NCBI GenBank assembly: GCA_022766385.1 | Contig: JALEPJ010000015.1 | Location: 1-64,000, forward strand | Length of the DNA: 64,000 nucleotides | Source of the DNA: Rikenellaceae bacterium | Lineage (GTDB): Bacteria; Bacteroidota; Bacteroidia; Bacteroidales; UBA932 | Direction of reading: 5' to 3' | Translations under genes and position numbers: made by a program | In this document: in pieces, positions 9,245-17,799 of the stretch | How positions within the stretch are numbered: the stretch's first letter is position 1 | How the letters are laid out: the number at the start of each line of letters is the position of its first letter | Notes under the pieces: generated by a model | What the model was told of the DNA's origin: nothing | Seen by the model: only the letters and a program-made list of their open reading frames with translations | Database searches by the model: none

Positions 9245-10759
9245 TCATTTGACTGCCTTCAGATTCATTTCTTCAGCCTTCTTTCTCATCAATGCATCCG
9301 CAGCTTCAAAACTGTTTTCAATGACGCCGTCGAGTATGGCCTCCTTAATGAACTCCTTAATCTCTCCAATATGCTTGCCAGGACCTATGCCATAGACCTG
9401 CATAATGTATTCTCCGGTAATAGGATTCTTCCAGTTCCTGTATTCATCCTTCTCGGATACGGCCTGCATCTTCTCCTGAACAAGCTTGAAATTGCTGCGT
9501 ATCCTCTCCACCTTTGCAGGATTCTTCGAGGTTATGTCAGCATTGCACAGAAGCATCAGGTCGTCAATGTCATTGCCGGCATCGAAAAGCAGTCGCCTCA
9601 CCGCCGAATCCGTCACTTCATCATCAACCAGGGCAATGGGACGGAGATGCAATTTGACAAGTTTCTGCACATATTTCATCTTCTCGTTGAGAGGCAGCAT
9701 CAGTTTCTGGAAAATCTTAGGCACCATCTTGCCTCCAATGTACTCATGCCCGTGGAAACTCCAGCCGTTTTCCGGGTCATATCTTTTCGATGCAGGCTTT
9801 CCTATATCGTGAAGCAAGGCTGCCCACCTCAACCATACATTAGGTTGGGTGCGCAGAGTCTCCACGAAGCCATTGCCATCAAGTTCAGGGCTGTAATCCT
9901 TCAACCGTCCCGCCTTTATCGCCTCCATCTCGGCTGCAGCAACATTGTCCAGCACCATCAGAGTGTGGGAGAAATTCTCTTTATGGCCGCGGCCGTCAAT
10001 GGTCTCCACTCCCTTCAGCAGTTCAAGCTGAGGAAGCACGTATTCCAGCAAGCCGCACTGGTCCATCAGGCGGAAAGCCATCGAAGGCTTTTCGGTCACG
10101 AGCATCTTGTTCAGTTCCTCGACGATTCTCTCTTTCGACAGTATGCTCATTCTTGAAGCCATACGCTTCATCGAAGCAAGAGACTCGGGAACTATCATGA
10201 ACTTGCGTTCCGGGGTGGAGAGCATGGTCGCGAAACGTATAGCTCTAAGCATACGCAATGGATCGTCCGAGTATGTCGTATCGGGCTCGAGAGGCGTGCG
10301 TATTATTCCTGCGTCAAGATCCCTTATACCTCCGAAAGGATCAACCAGTTCTCCATAATTATCCTTTTGGAGGCTGAAAGCCATTGCATTTATGGTAAAG
10401 TCGCGACGGAGCTGGTCATCTTCTATACTTCCGTTCTCGACTATAGGATTACGGGACTCGCGGCGGTATGATTCCTTGCGGGCTCCTACGAACTCTATCT
10501 CGTCTCCCTGATAATGGAGCATCGCAGTTCCGAAGTTCTTGAAATAGGAGACATACTTTCCTGTACGTGCACCCACCGCTTCAGCGAATTCAATTCCGCT
10601 GCCTTCAACGACTATGTCAATGTCATTGCACTCCCTCACAAGAAAGCAATCCCGAACATAACCTCCTATGACGAAGGCTCTTACCCCCTTCTCCTCTGCG
10701 ATTTGGGATACTATTTTGAATATGGGCTTCTCAAGGAAACCTGTAGTTATCGTTGGCAT
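9245..10759 (-). CDS. cca: CCA tRNA nucleotidyltransferase with HD domain
   Basis: This 504-residue enzyme adds or repairs the 3' CCA of tRNAs. The head domain has the class II nucleotidyltransferase signature FVIGGYVRDC (about 28-37), then NDIDIVVEGSG with the metal-binding aspartates. RRDFTINAMAF and the RNA-binding region DPLRMLRAIRFA follow. An HD domain shows RWAALLHDIGKPASKRY (about 310). Both tRNA genes in this window matter to it: tRNA-Gln encodes CCA, tRNA-fMet does not. The gene overlaps the preceding hsdR-N-like gene by 13 bases and is 7 bases from the recombinase, consistent with one transcript. It could be a poly(A) polymerase paralogue, but the motifs fit CCA addition. Confidence 0.94.
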   Translation of the reverse strand: MPTITTGFLEKPIFKIVSQIAEEKGVRAFVIGGYVRDCFLVRECNDIDIVVEGSGIEFAEAVGARTGKYVSYFKNFGTAMLHYQGDEIEFVGARKESYRRESRNPIVENGSIEDDQLRRDFTINAMAFSLQKDNYGELVDPFGGIRDLDAGIIRTPLEPDTTYSDDPLRMLRAIRFATMLSTPERKFMIVPESLASMKRMASRMSILSKERIVEELNKMLVTEKPSMAFRLMDQCGLLEYVLPQLELLKGVETIDGRGHKENFSHTLMVLDNVAAAEMEAIKAGRLKDYSPELDGNGFVETLRTQPNVWLRWAALLHDIGKPASKRYDPENGWSFHGHEYIGGKMVPKIFQKLMLPLNEKMKYVQKLVKLHLRPIALVDDEVTDSAVRRLLFDAGNDIDDLMLLCNADITSKNPAKVERIRSNFKLVQEKMQAVSEKDEYRNWKNPITGEYIMQVYGIGPGKHIGEIKEFIKEAILDGVIENSFEAADALMRKKAEEMNLKAVK

Positions 10760-11193
10760 TGAATCAACATTTCTTCATAAAGCGGGAAGGAGGGCAGCAG
10801 TTCATAGGAAAGGTCCGTGCCTTCCTGCTCCTTTTTTCTACAAACAAAAGTGCTGCGGCCGTTGGTCAGAAACAAGAAAGGCACCCCAAGGACCAGATTA
10901 TAGCGCAATGCCTGTTCGAGCACTTCCTTGCCAAGCTCAACATCAGGTCTCTTGCACTCAACTATCCCAATGGGACAGGCGCCTTTTCCATAAATCACGA
11001 GGTCAGCACGCCACTGCTTGCCGGATCCGTATTCCAAGGAAACCTCACTCATCATTTGATGCATAGGGACACCTGCGCTTTCATGCAGTAAGCCTATGAA
11101 CCACTGACGGACTTCCTCCTCGGGCGTTCTGGGCACTTCCTTCCTCCTGAGCGGGTCATATACATTTCCATTCATACGAACAATCCGTGTCAT
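10747..11193 (-). CDS. HsdR N-terminal-like (type I restriction R) domain protein
   Basis: This is a 148-residue single-domain protein like the N-terminal nuclease domain of type I restriction HsdR subunits, common as an orphan in Bacteroidetes. PRTPEEEVRQWFIGLL (about 21-36) matches the family's TPEE-VRQ signature. The PD-(D/E)xK-like core is seen in WRADLVIYG and IGIVECKRPDVELG. No methylase or helicase is nearby, so it is not a working restriction system, and its role is unknown. A minus-strand box TATATTTG lies at 11198-11205, so transcription should begin near 11191. The ATG at 11193 would then be leaderless, and the in-frame ATG at 11175 may be the true start. Confidence 0.82.
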   Translation of the reverse strand: MTRIVRMNGNVYDPLRRKEVPRTPEEEVRQWFIGLLHESAGVPMHQMMSEVSLEYGSGKQWRADLVIYGKGACPIGIVECKRPDVELGKEVLEQALRYNLVLGVPFLFLTNGRSTFVCRKKEQEGTDLSYELLPSFPLYEEMLIQCQR

Positions 11194-11197
11194 TCTG

Positions 11198-11205
11198 CAA
11201 ATATA
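11198..11205 (-). promoter_or_regulatory. -7 box TATATTTG for the hsdR-N/cca/xerC/A2M/pbpC run
   Basis: The complement of 11198-11205 reads TATATTTG, a perfect Bacteroidetes -7 element (TAnnTTTG). No clear TTTG is present at the usual distance upstream. It sits 5 bases before the first ATG of the hsdR-N-like gene, which bears on the start choice. Confidence 0.55.
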
Positions 11206-11263
11206 GTCTTTTATATGACACGAAGCACATTTCCCGGCTTCAGAAAGTGCAAAGGGAGCAGTG

Positions 11264-12133
11264 CTAACGGCTGGAATACCTGTACTGGCGCGGAGACATA
11301 CCTGTAACACGCTTGAAGTACTTGCCGAAGAGAGACTGGCTCATAAAATTAAGGGATTCCCCTATCCTGTCTATGGACATTTCTGTCGAGCGCAACAGAG
11401 CCTTGGCTTCTGCACAGACATAGTCATCTATCCATTCAAGGGCAGGCTTGCCTGTGGCTTCCTTCACTGAAAGAGAAAGGTATTTCGGAGTTATACAGAG
11501 CCTGTCGGCATAGAAGGATACAGACCTTTGCTCTCTATAATATTCCCTGACCAAATCCAGAAAACGCTCGGCAATGGTGCCGCTTCTGGTATGACTGACT
11601 TCGGTCTGCACATCCGGCATATTCAAAGCAAAACCGTAAAAGAGAGTCAAGGCCATATGTTTAGCAGATTCCAAACGATACGGGGAGTCCTCCATAGCTA
11701 CCAGCTCAACGAGCAGATAATAAAAGGCGAACATTACCTTACGCTTGCCATAGAGCGGAAATACAGGGCATTTCTGCGTACGCGAACGCATCAATCCGTA
11801 AACGTTGGATTCTGCCAAGAGATTGCCCGTGAACTCCTTGGATAACAGAATGACATTCATATCACTGTCAGGAGCCAGATTTCCCTGTTTGATTATCATT
11901 CCCTCCATAAAAATGACAATTGCCGGGGCCTCCACCTTATACTCAACCATATTCACGGAAAAAGCAGCATCACCCTTGGTCAAAAAGATGGCTGTGGTAC
12001 AATCCACCAGGAAGGGTTCATTCTCCGCCACCCAATAGTCTTCTTTGGGCAAGAGGAGAAAGTCATTGCCTATACGCTGCTTTGCGCTAACCACGGCATC
12101 AAACCAGTCTTTCCTTCGGATCCTGTCTGTCAT
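11264..12133 (-). CDS. AraC-family transcriptional regulator
   Basis: The product is a 289-residue one-component regulator. The N-terminal part (about 20-150) looks like a cupin-type sensor, with ENEPFLVDCTTAIFLTKG and IVIFMEG. The C-terminal AraC DNA-binding domain has two helix-turn-helix units: SVSFYADRLCITPKYLSLSV (about 205-224) and the second unit with SLNFMSQSLFGKYFKR and the family's G-x-SPxxYR ending in GMSPRQYRYS. It is transcribed divergently from the acyl-CoA ligase gene, with 156 bases between the start codons, so regulation of that ligase is a reasonable guess. The ligand is unknown. Downstream, 70 bases separate it from the hsdR-N-like gene, which has its own -7 box. Confidence 0.9.
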   Translation of the reverse strand: MTDRIRRKDWFDAVVSAKQRIGNDFLLLPKEDYWVAENEPFLVDCTTAIFLTKGDAAFSVNMVEYKVEAPAIVIFMEGMIIKQGNLAPDSDMNVILLSKEFTGNLLAESNVYGLMRSRTQKCPVFPLYGKRKVMFAFYYLLVELVAMEDSPYRLESAKHMALTLFYGFALNMPDVQTEVSHTRSGTIAERFLDLVREYYREQRSVSFYADRLCITPKYLSLSVKEATGKPALEWIDDYVCAEAKALLRSTEMSIDRIGESLNFMSQSLFGKYFKRVTGMSPRQYRYSSR

Positions 12134-12257
12134 ATATATAGTTTTTAGTAGAGCAAATATCGTAATATTAGAATAAATCTCCTAATATTTACCTTAAATT
12201 AAACGAATAATACCAATTCATTAGTAATTTATTCCTATTTTGTCCAATATTAGACAG

Positions 12258-12265
12258 TACCTTTG
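12258..12265 (+). promoter_or_regulatory. -7 box TACCTTTG for the acyl-CoA ligase
   Basis: TACCTTTG matches TAnnTTTG exactly and lies 24 bases before the GTG start. A TTTG at 12239-12242 is only 15 bases upstream, short for a -33 element. The box shares its TTG with a spurious upstream start codon, so translation cannot begin there. Confidence 0.5.
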
Positions 12266-12289
12266 CAGCCCCAACAAACAAGCATACAC

Positions 12290-13915
12290 GTGGAAAAGAA
12301 CCTAAAGACAATCGCTGATATCTACAGATACTCCACCAAGGAATTCAACACCAGGATCTGGAGCTTCTGTGCTGATAAAGAACTCAGTTACACCTATGGA
12401 CAATTCGGCAATAAATGTGAAGAACTGTCCGAACTCCTCTACGAACACGGCATAGGTGCCGGAGATCCGGTAGCCATCTATTCATCAAGCACGCCACACT
12501 GGCCCCTGGCCTTTTTCACAGCTACTGCATTCGGCAGGGTTTCAGTCCCTATCCTGAGAGATTTCTCAGGCATCGAAGCTGAACACGTTCTCAAACATTC
12601 TGAGTCAAGGGTACTGTTCGTGGGAAAGCAGCAGCTGAGCAGGCTTTCCGAAGAATGTCTGTCTTCACTTGATCTGGTATTCGATATCGACAGCCTTGAA
12701 ATAATTCGCAGCAATGCAGGTGGAAAAATCAACAAGGAGAGGCACGAGCCACAACCCAATGACCTTGCAGCACTGATCTATACCTCAGGAACAACCGGCC
12801 AGGCAAAAGGCGTGATGCTCACCCATATCAATTTCGTTACAAATGTCATTGCCGGCTTCTACATCCACACCATAGGTCCTAAGGATACCCTTCTTTCCAT
12901 ACTTCCGCTCGCTCATACCTATGAGCTCAGTCTCGGTATGCTTTATCCTTTCGCCTCCGGTGCCAAAGTATGCTACATATCAAAGGCACCTACACCTTCA
13001 TATCTTGTGAAGGTAATGGCGAATGTGCATCCCACTGCAATGCTCACTGTGCCTCTCATCATAGAGAAAGTCTATAAGGGCCAAATACTTCCGACCATAA
13101 AGAAGAGTCCGGTGCTAAGATGGATGAACAGAAATATGAACTCTATGCTCTGCCGTATAGTCGGCAGGCAGCTGATTAAAAAATTCGGAGGCAAGATGCG
13201 CTTCTTCGGAATCGGAGGGGCCAAGTTGGACGTTGATGTCGAGTCCTTCCTCAATAAGGCGAGATTCCCGTATTTCATAGGCTACGGTCTGACCGAATGC
13301 GCACCTCTTCTCGCCATCAGCTCATATAAGAATACTATACCAGGCTCGATCGGAACACAAGTCCATGGTGTCGAGCTCCGTCTGGACAACATCAACAAGG
13401 CTACAGGAGAGGGAGAAATCGTCGCCAGAGGCAATAACATTATGACCGGCTACTACAAAGATCCGGAAAGGACAGCTGAAGCTTTCACAGAGGACGGCTG
13501 GTTCAGAACCAAGGACATTGCCACCGTCGATTCAAAGGGAAGATACACTATCAGGGGACGTTTGGGCAATATGATACTGGGAGCCAATGGTGAGAACATC
13601 TATCCGGAGGAGATTGAGAAAGTAATAGCAGAGTTCCCGGATGTCGTGGAAAGCATAGTCATAAGCAGGGACAACAGGCTCCTTGCCCTTGTCAGGGTAA
13701 ATCCAGATGCAATCAATCTGAACTCAGAATTGCTTGACGAGAAAATGAAAGTCATCGTTGAAAGCTACAAGAAGAGGCTGATGGATTATGTCAATACAAG
13801 GGTCAACATCAATTCCAAGATTCATACTGTAGAGCTGATGGTCCAGCCTTTTGTCAAAACAGCGACCTTGAAAATTAGACGTTTCCTCTACGCAAAGGAT
13901 GCCCCAAGCGTTTAA
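12290..13915 (+). CDS. Long-chain fatty acyl-CoA ligase (AMP-binding)
   Basis: This 541-residue ANL-superfamily enzyme activates a fatty acid with ATP and joins it to CoA. It has the P-loop IYTSGTTGQAKGVMLTH (about 165-181), the A5 motif YGLTECAPL (about 344), TGYYKDPERTAEAF, DGWFRTKDIA (A7) and RGRLGNMILGANGENIYPEE. The catalytic-lysine region is near the C-terminus, where VKTATLKIRRF supplies the lysine. The open frame extends to TTG at 12263, but that codon lies inside the -7 box. I therefore take GTG at 12290, giving MEKNLKTIADIY. It is divergent from an AraC regulator. Substrate chain length is not visible in the sequence. Confidence 0.92.
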   Translation: MEKNLKTIADIYRYSTKEFNTRIWSFCADKELSYTYGQFGNKCEELSELLYEHGIGAGDPVAIYSSSTPHWPLAFFTATAFGRVSVPILRDFSGIEAEHVLKHSESRVLFVGKQQLSRLSEECLSSLDLVFDIDSLEIIRSNAGGKINKERHEPQPNDLAALIYTSGTTGQAKGVMLTHINFVTNVIAGFYIHTIGPKDTLLSILPLAHTYELSLGMLYPFASGAKVCYISKAPTPSYLVKVMANVHPTAMLTVPLIIEKVYKGQILPTIKKSPVLRWMNRNMNSMLCRIVGRQLIKKFGGKMRFFGIGGAKLDVDVESFLNKARFPYFIGYGLTECAPLLAISSYKNTIPGSIGTQVHGVELRLDNINKATGEGEIVARGNNIMTGYYKDPERTAEAFTEDGWFRTKDIATVDSKGRYTIRGRLGNMILGANGENIYPEEIEKVIAEFPDVVESIVISRDNRLLALVRVNPDAINLNSELLDEKMKVIVESYKKRLMDYVNTRVNINSKIHTVELMVQPFVKTATLKIRRFLYAKDAPSV

Positions 13916-13929
13916 TCAAGCATTTTTTC

Positions 13930-13937
13930 TATCTTTG
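13930..13937 (+). promoter_or_regulatory. -7 box TATCTTTG for DUF554 gene
   Basis: TATCTTTG is a perfect TAnnTTTG element 17 bases before the ATG of the DUF554 gene. No convincing TTTG lies 19-20 bases upstream. It suggests a transcript separate from the acyl-CoA ligase. Confidence 0.5.
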
Positions 13938-13954
13938 CAGGAAATCTGATTGAA

Positions 13955-14641
13955 ATGCTTGGAACCATTGTAAATACAGCCTGCATCATTGCCGGGACCT
14001 TAATAGGCAGCCTTTTGAAAAAAGGCCTTGATGAAAAGGTGGCGGGCACACTCTTTACCGCTATGGGACTGTCAGCCGTGGCGCTGGGAGTAAACACCTT
14101 TGTCCAGAATATGCCTAAGAGCGAGTTCCCCGTGCTGTTCATTCTGAGTCTGGCTATAGGAGGCACCGTGGGCACCCTGCTTGACCTGGATGACAGGACC
14201 AAGAGACTGAGTTCGCGCTTCGCTGGAGAGGGACTTGCACAGGGTCTCATATCAGCCTGCCTGCTGTATTGCATAGGTACCTTTTCAATAGTGGGGCCTA
14301 TTTTGAGCGCCACAAACGGTGACAACACCTTCCTTTACACCAATGCCACACTGGATTTCGTTACATCCATAGTTTTTGCGTCCACCTTCGGTATGGGAAT
14401 GATAGCCGCAGCTCCGGTTCTCTTTTGCTGGCAGGGAGCAATATACCTGCTTGGAAAGACCGTGGCCTCTTCAGCCCTGCTTGAAGGTACATTCATCAAC
14501 GAAATCTCTATAGTAGGAGGCATACTCATCATATCCTCCGGTCTGTCATTGCTAAAGATCAAGGACTGCAAGACACTGAACCTTCTTCCGGCCTTGCTGG
14601 TGCCGGCCATCTGGTTCATTATCAAATCATTGTTCCAATAA
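13955..14641 (+). CDS. DUF554 family integral membrane protein (YdfK/YqgA-like)
   Basis: The product is a 228-residue inner-membrane protein with about six or seven hydrophobic helices. The family's opening pattern MLGTIVNTACIIAGTLIGSL is at residues 1-20 and the hallmark region GLISACLLYCIGTFSIVGPI near 98-117. Function of the DUF554 family is not established; a small-molecule transporter has been proposed from topology only. It has its own -7 box. Its last 15 bases overlap the end of the convergent lytic transglycosylase gene, so there is no room for a terminator between them. Confidence 0.88.
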   Translation: MLGTIVNTACIIAGTLIGSLLKKGLDEKVAGTLFTAMGLSAVALGVNTFVQNMPKSEFPVLFILSLAIGGTVGTLLDLDDRTKRLSSRFAGEGLAQGLISACLLYCIGTFSIVGPILSATNGDNTFLYTNATLDFVTSIVFASTFGMGMIAAAPVLFCWQGAIYLLGKTVASSALLEGTFINEISIVGGILIISSGLSLLKIKDCKTLNLLPALLVPAIWFIIKSLFQ

Positions 14642-15595
14642 AGCTCCCTGAAAGGACAGGTCCTGACGGATAATGGGATAGCTCACCCAACGGGGATTGT
14701 GCACCTTTGTCGCTGACGGGTCATAGTACTGAGCGTGCACATCCGGTATTACTATCTCATAGCTGCGCTTCTCCTTATTGACAAGCTTGGAATCCCTCAG
14801 CCAGAGGTTCGCACGTTTCAATTCAGCATACGACACACCATAACTCTCCGCAAAATCCACCAGGTTGGAGATGGAGCCATTGACAGTGACTATCTTCTTG
14901 GGAGGAATGTATGGATACAGATCCTCACGCGTAAATTGGAAGCCGAAGGCCGCCGGAACATTGAAAAAGATTTTAGCAGCAAGAACCCTGAACATATAGC
15001 GCGAGGTTTCCTCAACGAGCCAAAGGTCCAGAGCATTATCCTCGTGCTGGTCAGCGAGTTTTTTGCTGATCCCGTTTTGACCTGCATTGTAGCTGGCGGC
15101 AACGGTCATCCAGTCACCATACTTGGCATAAGCTTCCTTCAGGTACTTGCATGCCGCGACAGTCGCCTTACGGGTATTGTAACGCTCATCCACCTCGGAA
15201 TCGACATGCAGACCGTAGCTTCTGGCTGTCGATGACATGAATTGCCATAAGCCCGCAGCACCGGCAGATGAACGCGCAGTCGGGTCGAGGCTGCTCTCGA
15301 TCACCATCAGATATTTCAGATCATCCGGTACCGCATACTCCTTCAGGATAGGCTCAATCTCGGGAAAAAGACGGTTCGCGCGCTTTATCATAAGCACGGA
15401 AGTGGAATGCATATAAGTGAAACTGAGCAATTCCCTGTCCATACGCTCGCGCAGGTCTGCACGGGTAAGGCTGATGGTATCACCTGCAAACACAAGTTCC
15501 TTAGGAACAGGAGGCTGAGCTGCTGCGGAACACAGCGCAGAAAACGCTATGACTATGATGGCAAGTCTCTTCTTCATTGTGGATAGCTCCGTCAT
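14627..15595 (-). CDS. Lytic murein transglycosylase (SLT domain), secreted
   Basis: This 322-residue cell-wall enzyme cleaves the MurNAc-GlcNAc bond. The signal peptide is [20 protein letters not shown]. The SLT domain has catalytic Glu in [19 protein letters not shown] and the motifs [15 protein letters not shown] and [11 protein letters not shown]. The C-terminal part ([19 protein letters not shown] onward) may be one divergent LysM-like repeat, so it resembles MltD. The first ATG (15593-15595) overlaps the tdk stop codon as ATGA, favouring coupled translation. An ATG six codons later gives a more usual signal peptide and cannot be excluded. Confidence 0.9.
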   Translation of the reverse strand: MTELSTMKKRLAIIVIAFSALCSAAAQPPVPKELVFAGDTISLTRADLRERMDRELLSFTYMHSTSVLMIKRANRLFPEIEPILKEYAVPDDLKYLMVIESSLDPTARSSAGAAGLWQFMSSTARSYGLHVDSEVDERYNTRKATVAACKYLKEAYAKYGDWMTVAASYNAGQNGISKKLADQHEDNALDLWLVEETSRYMFRVLAAKIFFNVPAAFGFQFTREDLYPYIPPKKIVTVNGSISNLVDFAESYGVSYAELKRANLWLRDSKLVNKEKRSYEIVIPDVHAQYYDPSATKVHNPRWVSYPIIRQDLSFQGALLEQ

Positions 15596-16170
15596 TCAGA
15601 CTGTCCTGAAGCCATCACGGAATTGTAGCACTGACGGCAAAGAGGTTCATAAATATCTTTTTCGCCCAGGACGACAAGTTTCTTGGAACGGGACAGGCGG
15701 TGCGAATGATTGGCAAGGGCACCGCATCTTACACATATGGCATGAACCTTCTGTACATCTTCGGCAATGGCCATCAGTGACGGCATAGGTCCGAATGGCT
15801 TTCCGAGGTAGTCAGTATCAAGACCGGCAATGATCACACGCACACCTTTGTTGGCAAGGGTCTGGACCACATCCACAATGCTGTGATCGAAGAACTGAGC
15901 CTCGTCTATGCCCACAACCTTTACGTCATCCTCTATTTCAAGCATCGAAGAGGGCTTGCTGATGGGGGTGGACTTTATGCTGTGCAAATCGTGAGACACA
16001 ACATCTTCTTCGGAATAGCGGTTGTCGGTGGCAGGTTTGAAAATGGCAATTTTCTGATTGGCGAACTGGGCTCTTTTAAGCCTTCTTATGAGTTCTTCGG
16101 TTTTTCCCGAAAACATTGAGCCGCAGATAACTTCCACGCAGCCTGATTTTATTGTATTTTCTGAAAACAT
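15592..16170 (-). CDS. tdk: Thymidine kinase, type II
   Basis: This is a 192-residue salvage enzyme that phosphorylates thymidine with ATP. The P-loop is in [19 protein letters not shown] (about 16-34), and the Walker-B-like [14 protein letters not shown] is near 94-107. Two cysteine pairs, CVRCG and CRQCYN, form the usual zinc-binding lasso site. It is the first gene of a pair with the transglycosylase. A minus-strand -7 box TATATTTG lies 27 bases upstream of its start. Confidence 0.95.
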   Translation of the reverse strand: MFSENTIKSGCVEVICGSMFSGKTEELIRRLKRAQFANQKIAIFKPATDNRYSEEDVVSHDLHSIKSTPISKPSSMLEIEDDVKVVGIDEAQFFDHSIVDVVQTLANKGVRVIIAGLDTDYLGKPFGPMPSLMAIAEDVQKVHAICVRCGALANHSHRLSRSKKLVVLGEKDIYEPLCRQCYNSVMASGQSE

Positions 16171-16197
16171 TTCGTTAATTTGTCAATTGTCTATATG

Positions 16198-16205
16198 CAA
16201 ATATA
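16198..16205 (-). promoter_or_regulatory. -7 box TATATTTG for tdk
   Basis: The complement of 16198-16205 is TATATTTG, a perfect Bacteroidetes -7 element, 27 bases upstream of the tdk ATG. I see no clear -33 TTTG at the expected distance. Confidence 0.55.
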
Positions 16206-16245
16206 GCAAATAAGCTGAACATAGAAAAGATAATACCAAGGCGAT

Positions 16246-16977
16246 ATGCAGAACGACAGCTCATCCGCAATAAATCAAATCAGGGAGGAAATCGAAGCCA
16301 TCAAGCTCAGGATTACGGAGATAGAAGCACGGCTGGCCGAAATGGAACAGCCTGACTACCAGGAGTTTCAGGAAGATATGCCAGAGAGTTTAGAACCTAT
16401 CGACCTGTCATCCGACTTAAGTCCGGAACTGATTGATCTCAACGACATCAATGCAGTCGGGATAGAGGAACAGCCGATTGAAATGAAGGAGCAGCCGGTA
16501 GAGGTGGAGGAGCAAGCGGTAAAGACGGAGGAGGTCGAAAAGGAAGAAGTGACAGCAGAAGAGCCTCTGACACAAGCTGATACACAATCTGAGGAACAGG
16601 GCGACTTCTCCATCTTCGGTGACGAGTTTGGAGCAGAAGAGCCAAAGAGAAAAAAGAACATCAACGATGTCGAAAAAAACAGGAGCAAGAAAGCCGTAAT
16701 GGATGTTGCCAGAGAAAAGTACGCCTGGAGGACAGATATGCCTGGAACCCCGGTGAAGAATATTCTGAGCGCAATATCACTTGCCGATCGCGCCCTTTTC
16801 ATCAACACGCTCTTCAAGGGTGATCCTATTGTTTTCAATGAAAGCATCAACGCCCTTAACGGAATGTCCGGTTTCGAAGAGGCTATGGAATACATCAGCC
16901 GTGTCCATCCCGAGTGGAATCTCTCGTCTGACGTCTCTTACAGGCTAATAATGGCAATACGCAGAAAACTCAAGTAG
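16246..16977 (+). CDS. Conserved hypothetical coiled-coil protein
   Basis: This 243-residue soluble protein is not assigned a function. Residues about 5-32 form a coiled coil (INQIREEIEAIKLRITEIEA). Residues 35-115 are an acidic, Glu/Pro-rich linker with imperfect repeats such as EEQPIEMKEQPVEVEEQAV. The C-terminal 100 residues are a folded domain with NILSAISLADRALFINTLF and FEEAMEYISRVHPEW, a type recurrent in Bacteroidetes hypothetical proteins. It starts an operon with rsmI (3 bases apart) and the ComEA-like gene. Other roles cannot be judged from sequence. Confidence 0.8.
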   Translation: MQNDSSSAINQIREEIEAIKLRITEIEARLAEMEQPDYQEFQEDMPESLEPIDLSSDLSPELIDLNDINAVGIEEQPIEMKEQPVEVEEQAVKTEEVEKEEVTAEEPLTQADTQSEEQGDFSIFGDEFGAEEPKRKKNINDVEKNRSKKAVMDVAREKYAWRTDMPGTPVKNILSAISLADRALFINTLFKGDPIVFNESINALNGMSGFEEAMEYISRVHPEWNLSSDVSYRLIMAIRRKLK

Positions 16978-16980
16978 GGT

Positions 16981-17799
16981 ATGCCCGGTATCCTTTACAT
17001 AGTCCCGACCCCTGTCGGCAATCTTGAAGACATGACTTTCAGGGCGATAAAAGTACTGAAAGAAGCGGATTTGATTCTGGCTGAGGATACCAGAACCAGT
17101 TCGGTGCTGCTTCGCCATTATGATATACATGGGAAACTCCAGTCTCACCATAAATACAACGAACACAAAACGGTGGAACTGGTAAAGGAAAGGATACTTG
17201 GAGGGCTGAATGTTGCGCTGATCAGCGACGCCGGGACTCCCGGCATTTCGGACCCGGGTTTCCTGCTGGCTAGAGCCTGTACCAATGAAGGTATTGAGGT
17301 TCAGACACTTCCGGGGGCCACTGCCTGTATTCCGGCGATAGTATCCTCAGGATTGCCTTGCGACAGATTCTGCTTCGAAGGCTTCCTGCCGCAGAAAAAA
17401 GGGCGTACCAGCGCTCTTTCGGCACTTGCCCTGGAAACGCGCACCATGATATTCTACGAGTCTCCATACAGGTTGGTAAAGACCCTGGAGCAAATGGCTT
17501 CATTGTTTGGGGATGAGCGGCAATGTTCTGTAGCCCGGGAAATATCAAAACTGCACGAGGAGCATAAAAGGGGCAGCCTTGCGGAACTCGCAGCCTGGTT
17601 CAGGGAGCACGAGCCCAAGGGCGAGATAGTCATTGTCGTGGCAGGTTGCAGCGACCTTGCTCCGAAAACAGCAGTAAAGGAAGGAAAGGGCCGTGAAGAA
17701 AAGACAGGAGAGGGAAAGGAAAGAAGTTCAAAATACAAACTGAAACATCGCATTGAGGAGGAAGATTGTGGGGAAGAAGAAAGCGAAGGAGGATCATAG
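16981..17799 (+). CDS. rsmI: 16S rRNA (cytidine1402-2'-O)-methyltransferase
   Basis: This 272-residue SAM-dependent methyltransferase modifies the ribose of C1402 in the 30S P site. The tetrapyrrole-methylase fold is recognisable from ILYIVPTPVGNLEDMTFRA at the start, ILAEDTRTSSVLLRHY, the SAM loop ALISDAGTPGISDPG and LPGATACIPAIVSSGLP. The last 40 residues are an unusually Lys/Glu-rich tail (KEGKGREEKTGEGKERSSK) beyond the normal fold. It overlaps the next gene by 32 bases. It could be confused with cobalamin methylases, but the N-terminal and TRTSSVLL motifs are RsmI-specific. Confidence 0.95.
   Translation: MPGILYIVPTPVGNLEDMTFRAIKVLKEADLILAEDTRTSSVLLRHYDIHGKLQSHHKYNEHKTVELVKERILGGLNVALISDAGTPGISDPGFLLARACTNEGIEVQTLPGATACIPAIVSSGLPCDRFCFEGFLPQKKGRTSALSALALETRTMIFYESPYRLVKTLEQMASLFGDERQCSVAREISKLHEEHKRGSLAELAAWFREHEPKGEIVIVVAGCSDLAPKTAVKEGKGREEKTGEGKERSSKYKLKHRIEEEDCGEEESEGGS

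Noticed and set aside
11264..12133. A polysaccharide utilisation locus regulator for the GH3 gene
   Set aside because: The GH3 gene is 14 kb away and no susC/susD pair is in the window; the divergent acyl-CoA ligase is the nearer candidate.
16448..16895. Minus-strand frames opposite the Glu/Pro-rich protein
   Set aside because: They arise from the biased codons of the acidic repeat region and show only low-complexity Ser/Ala text.
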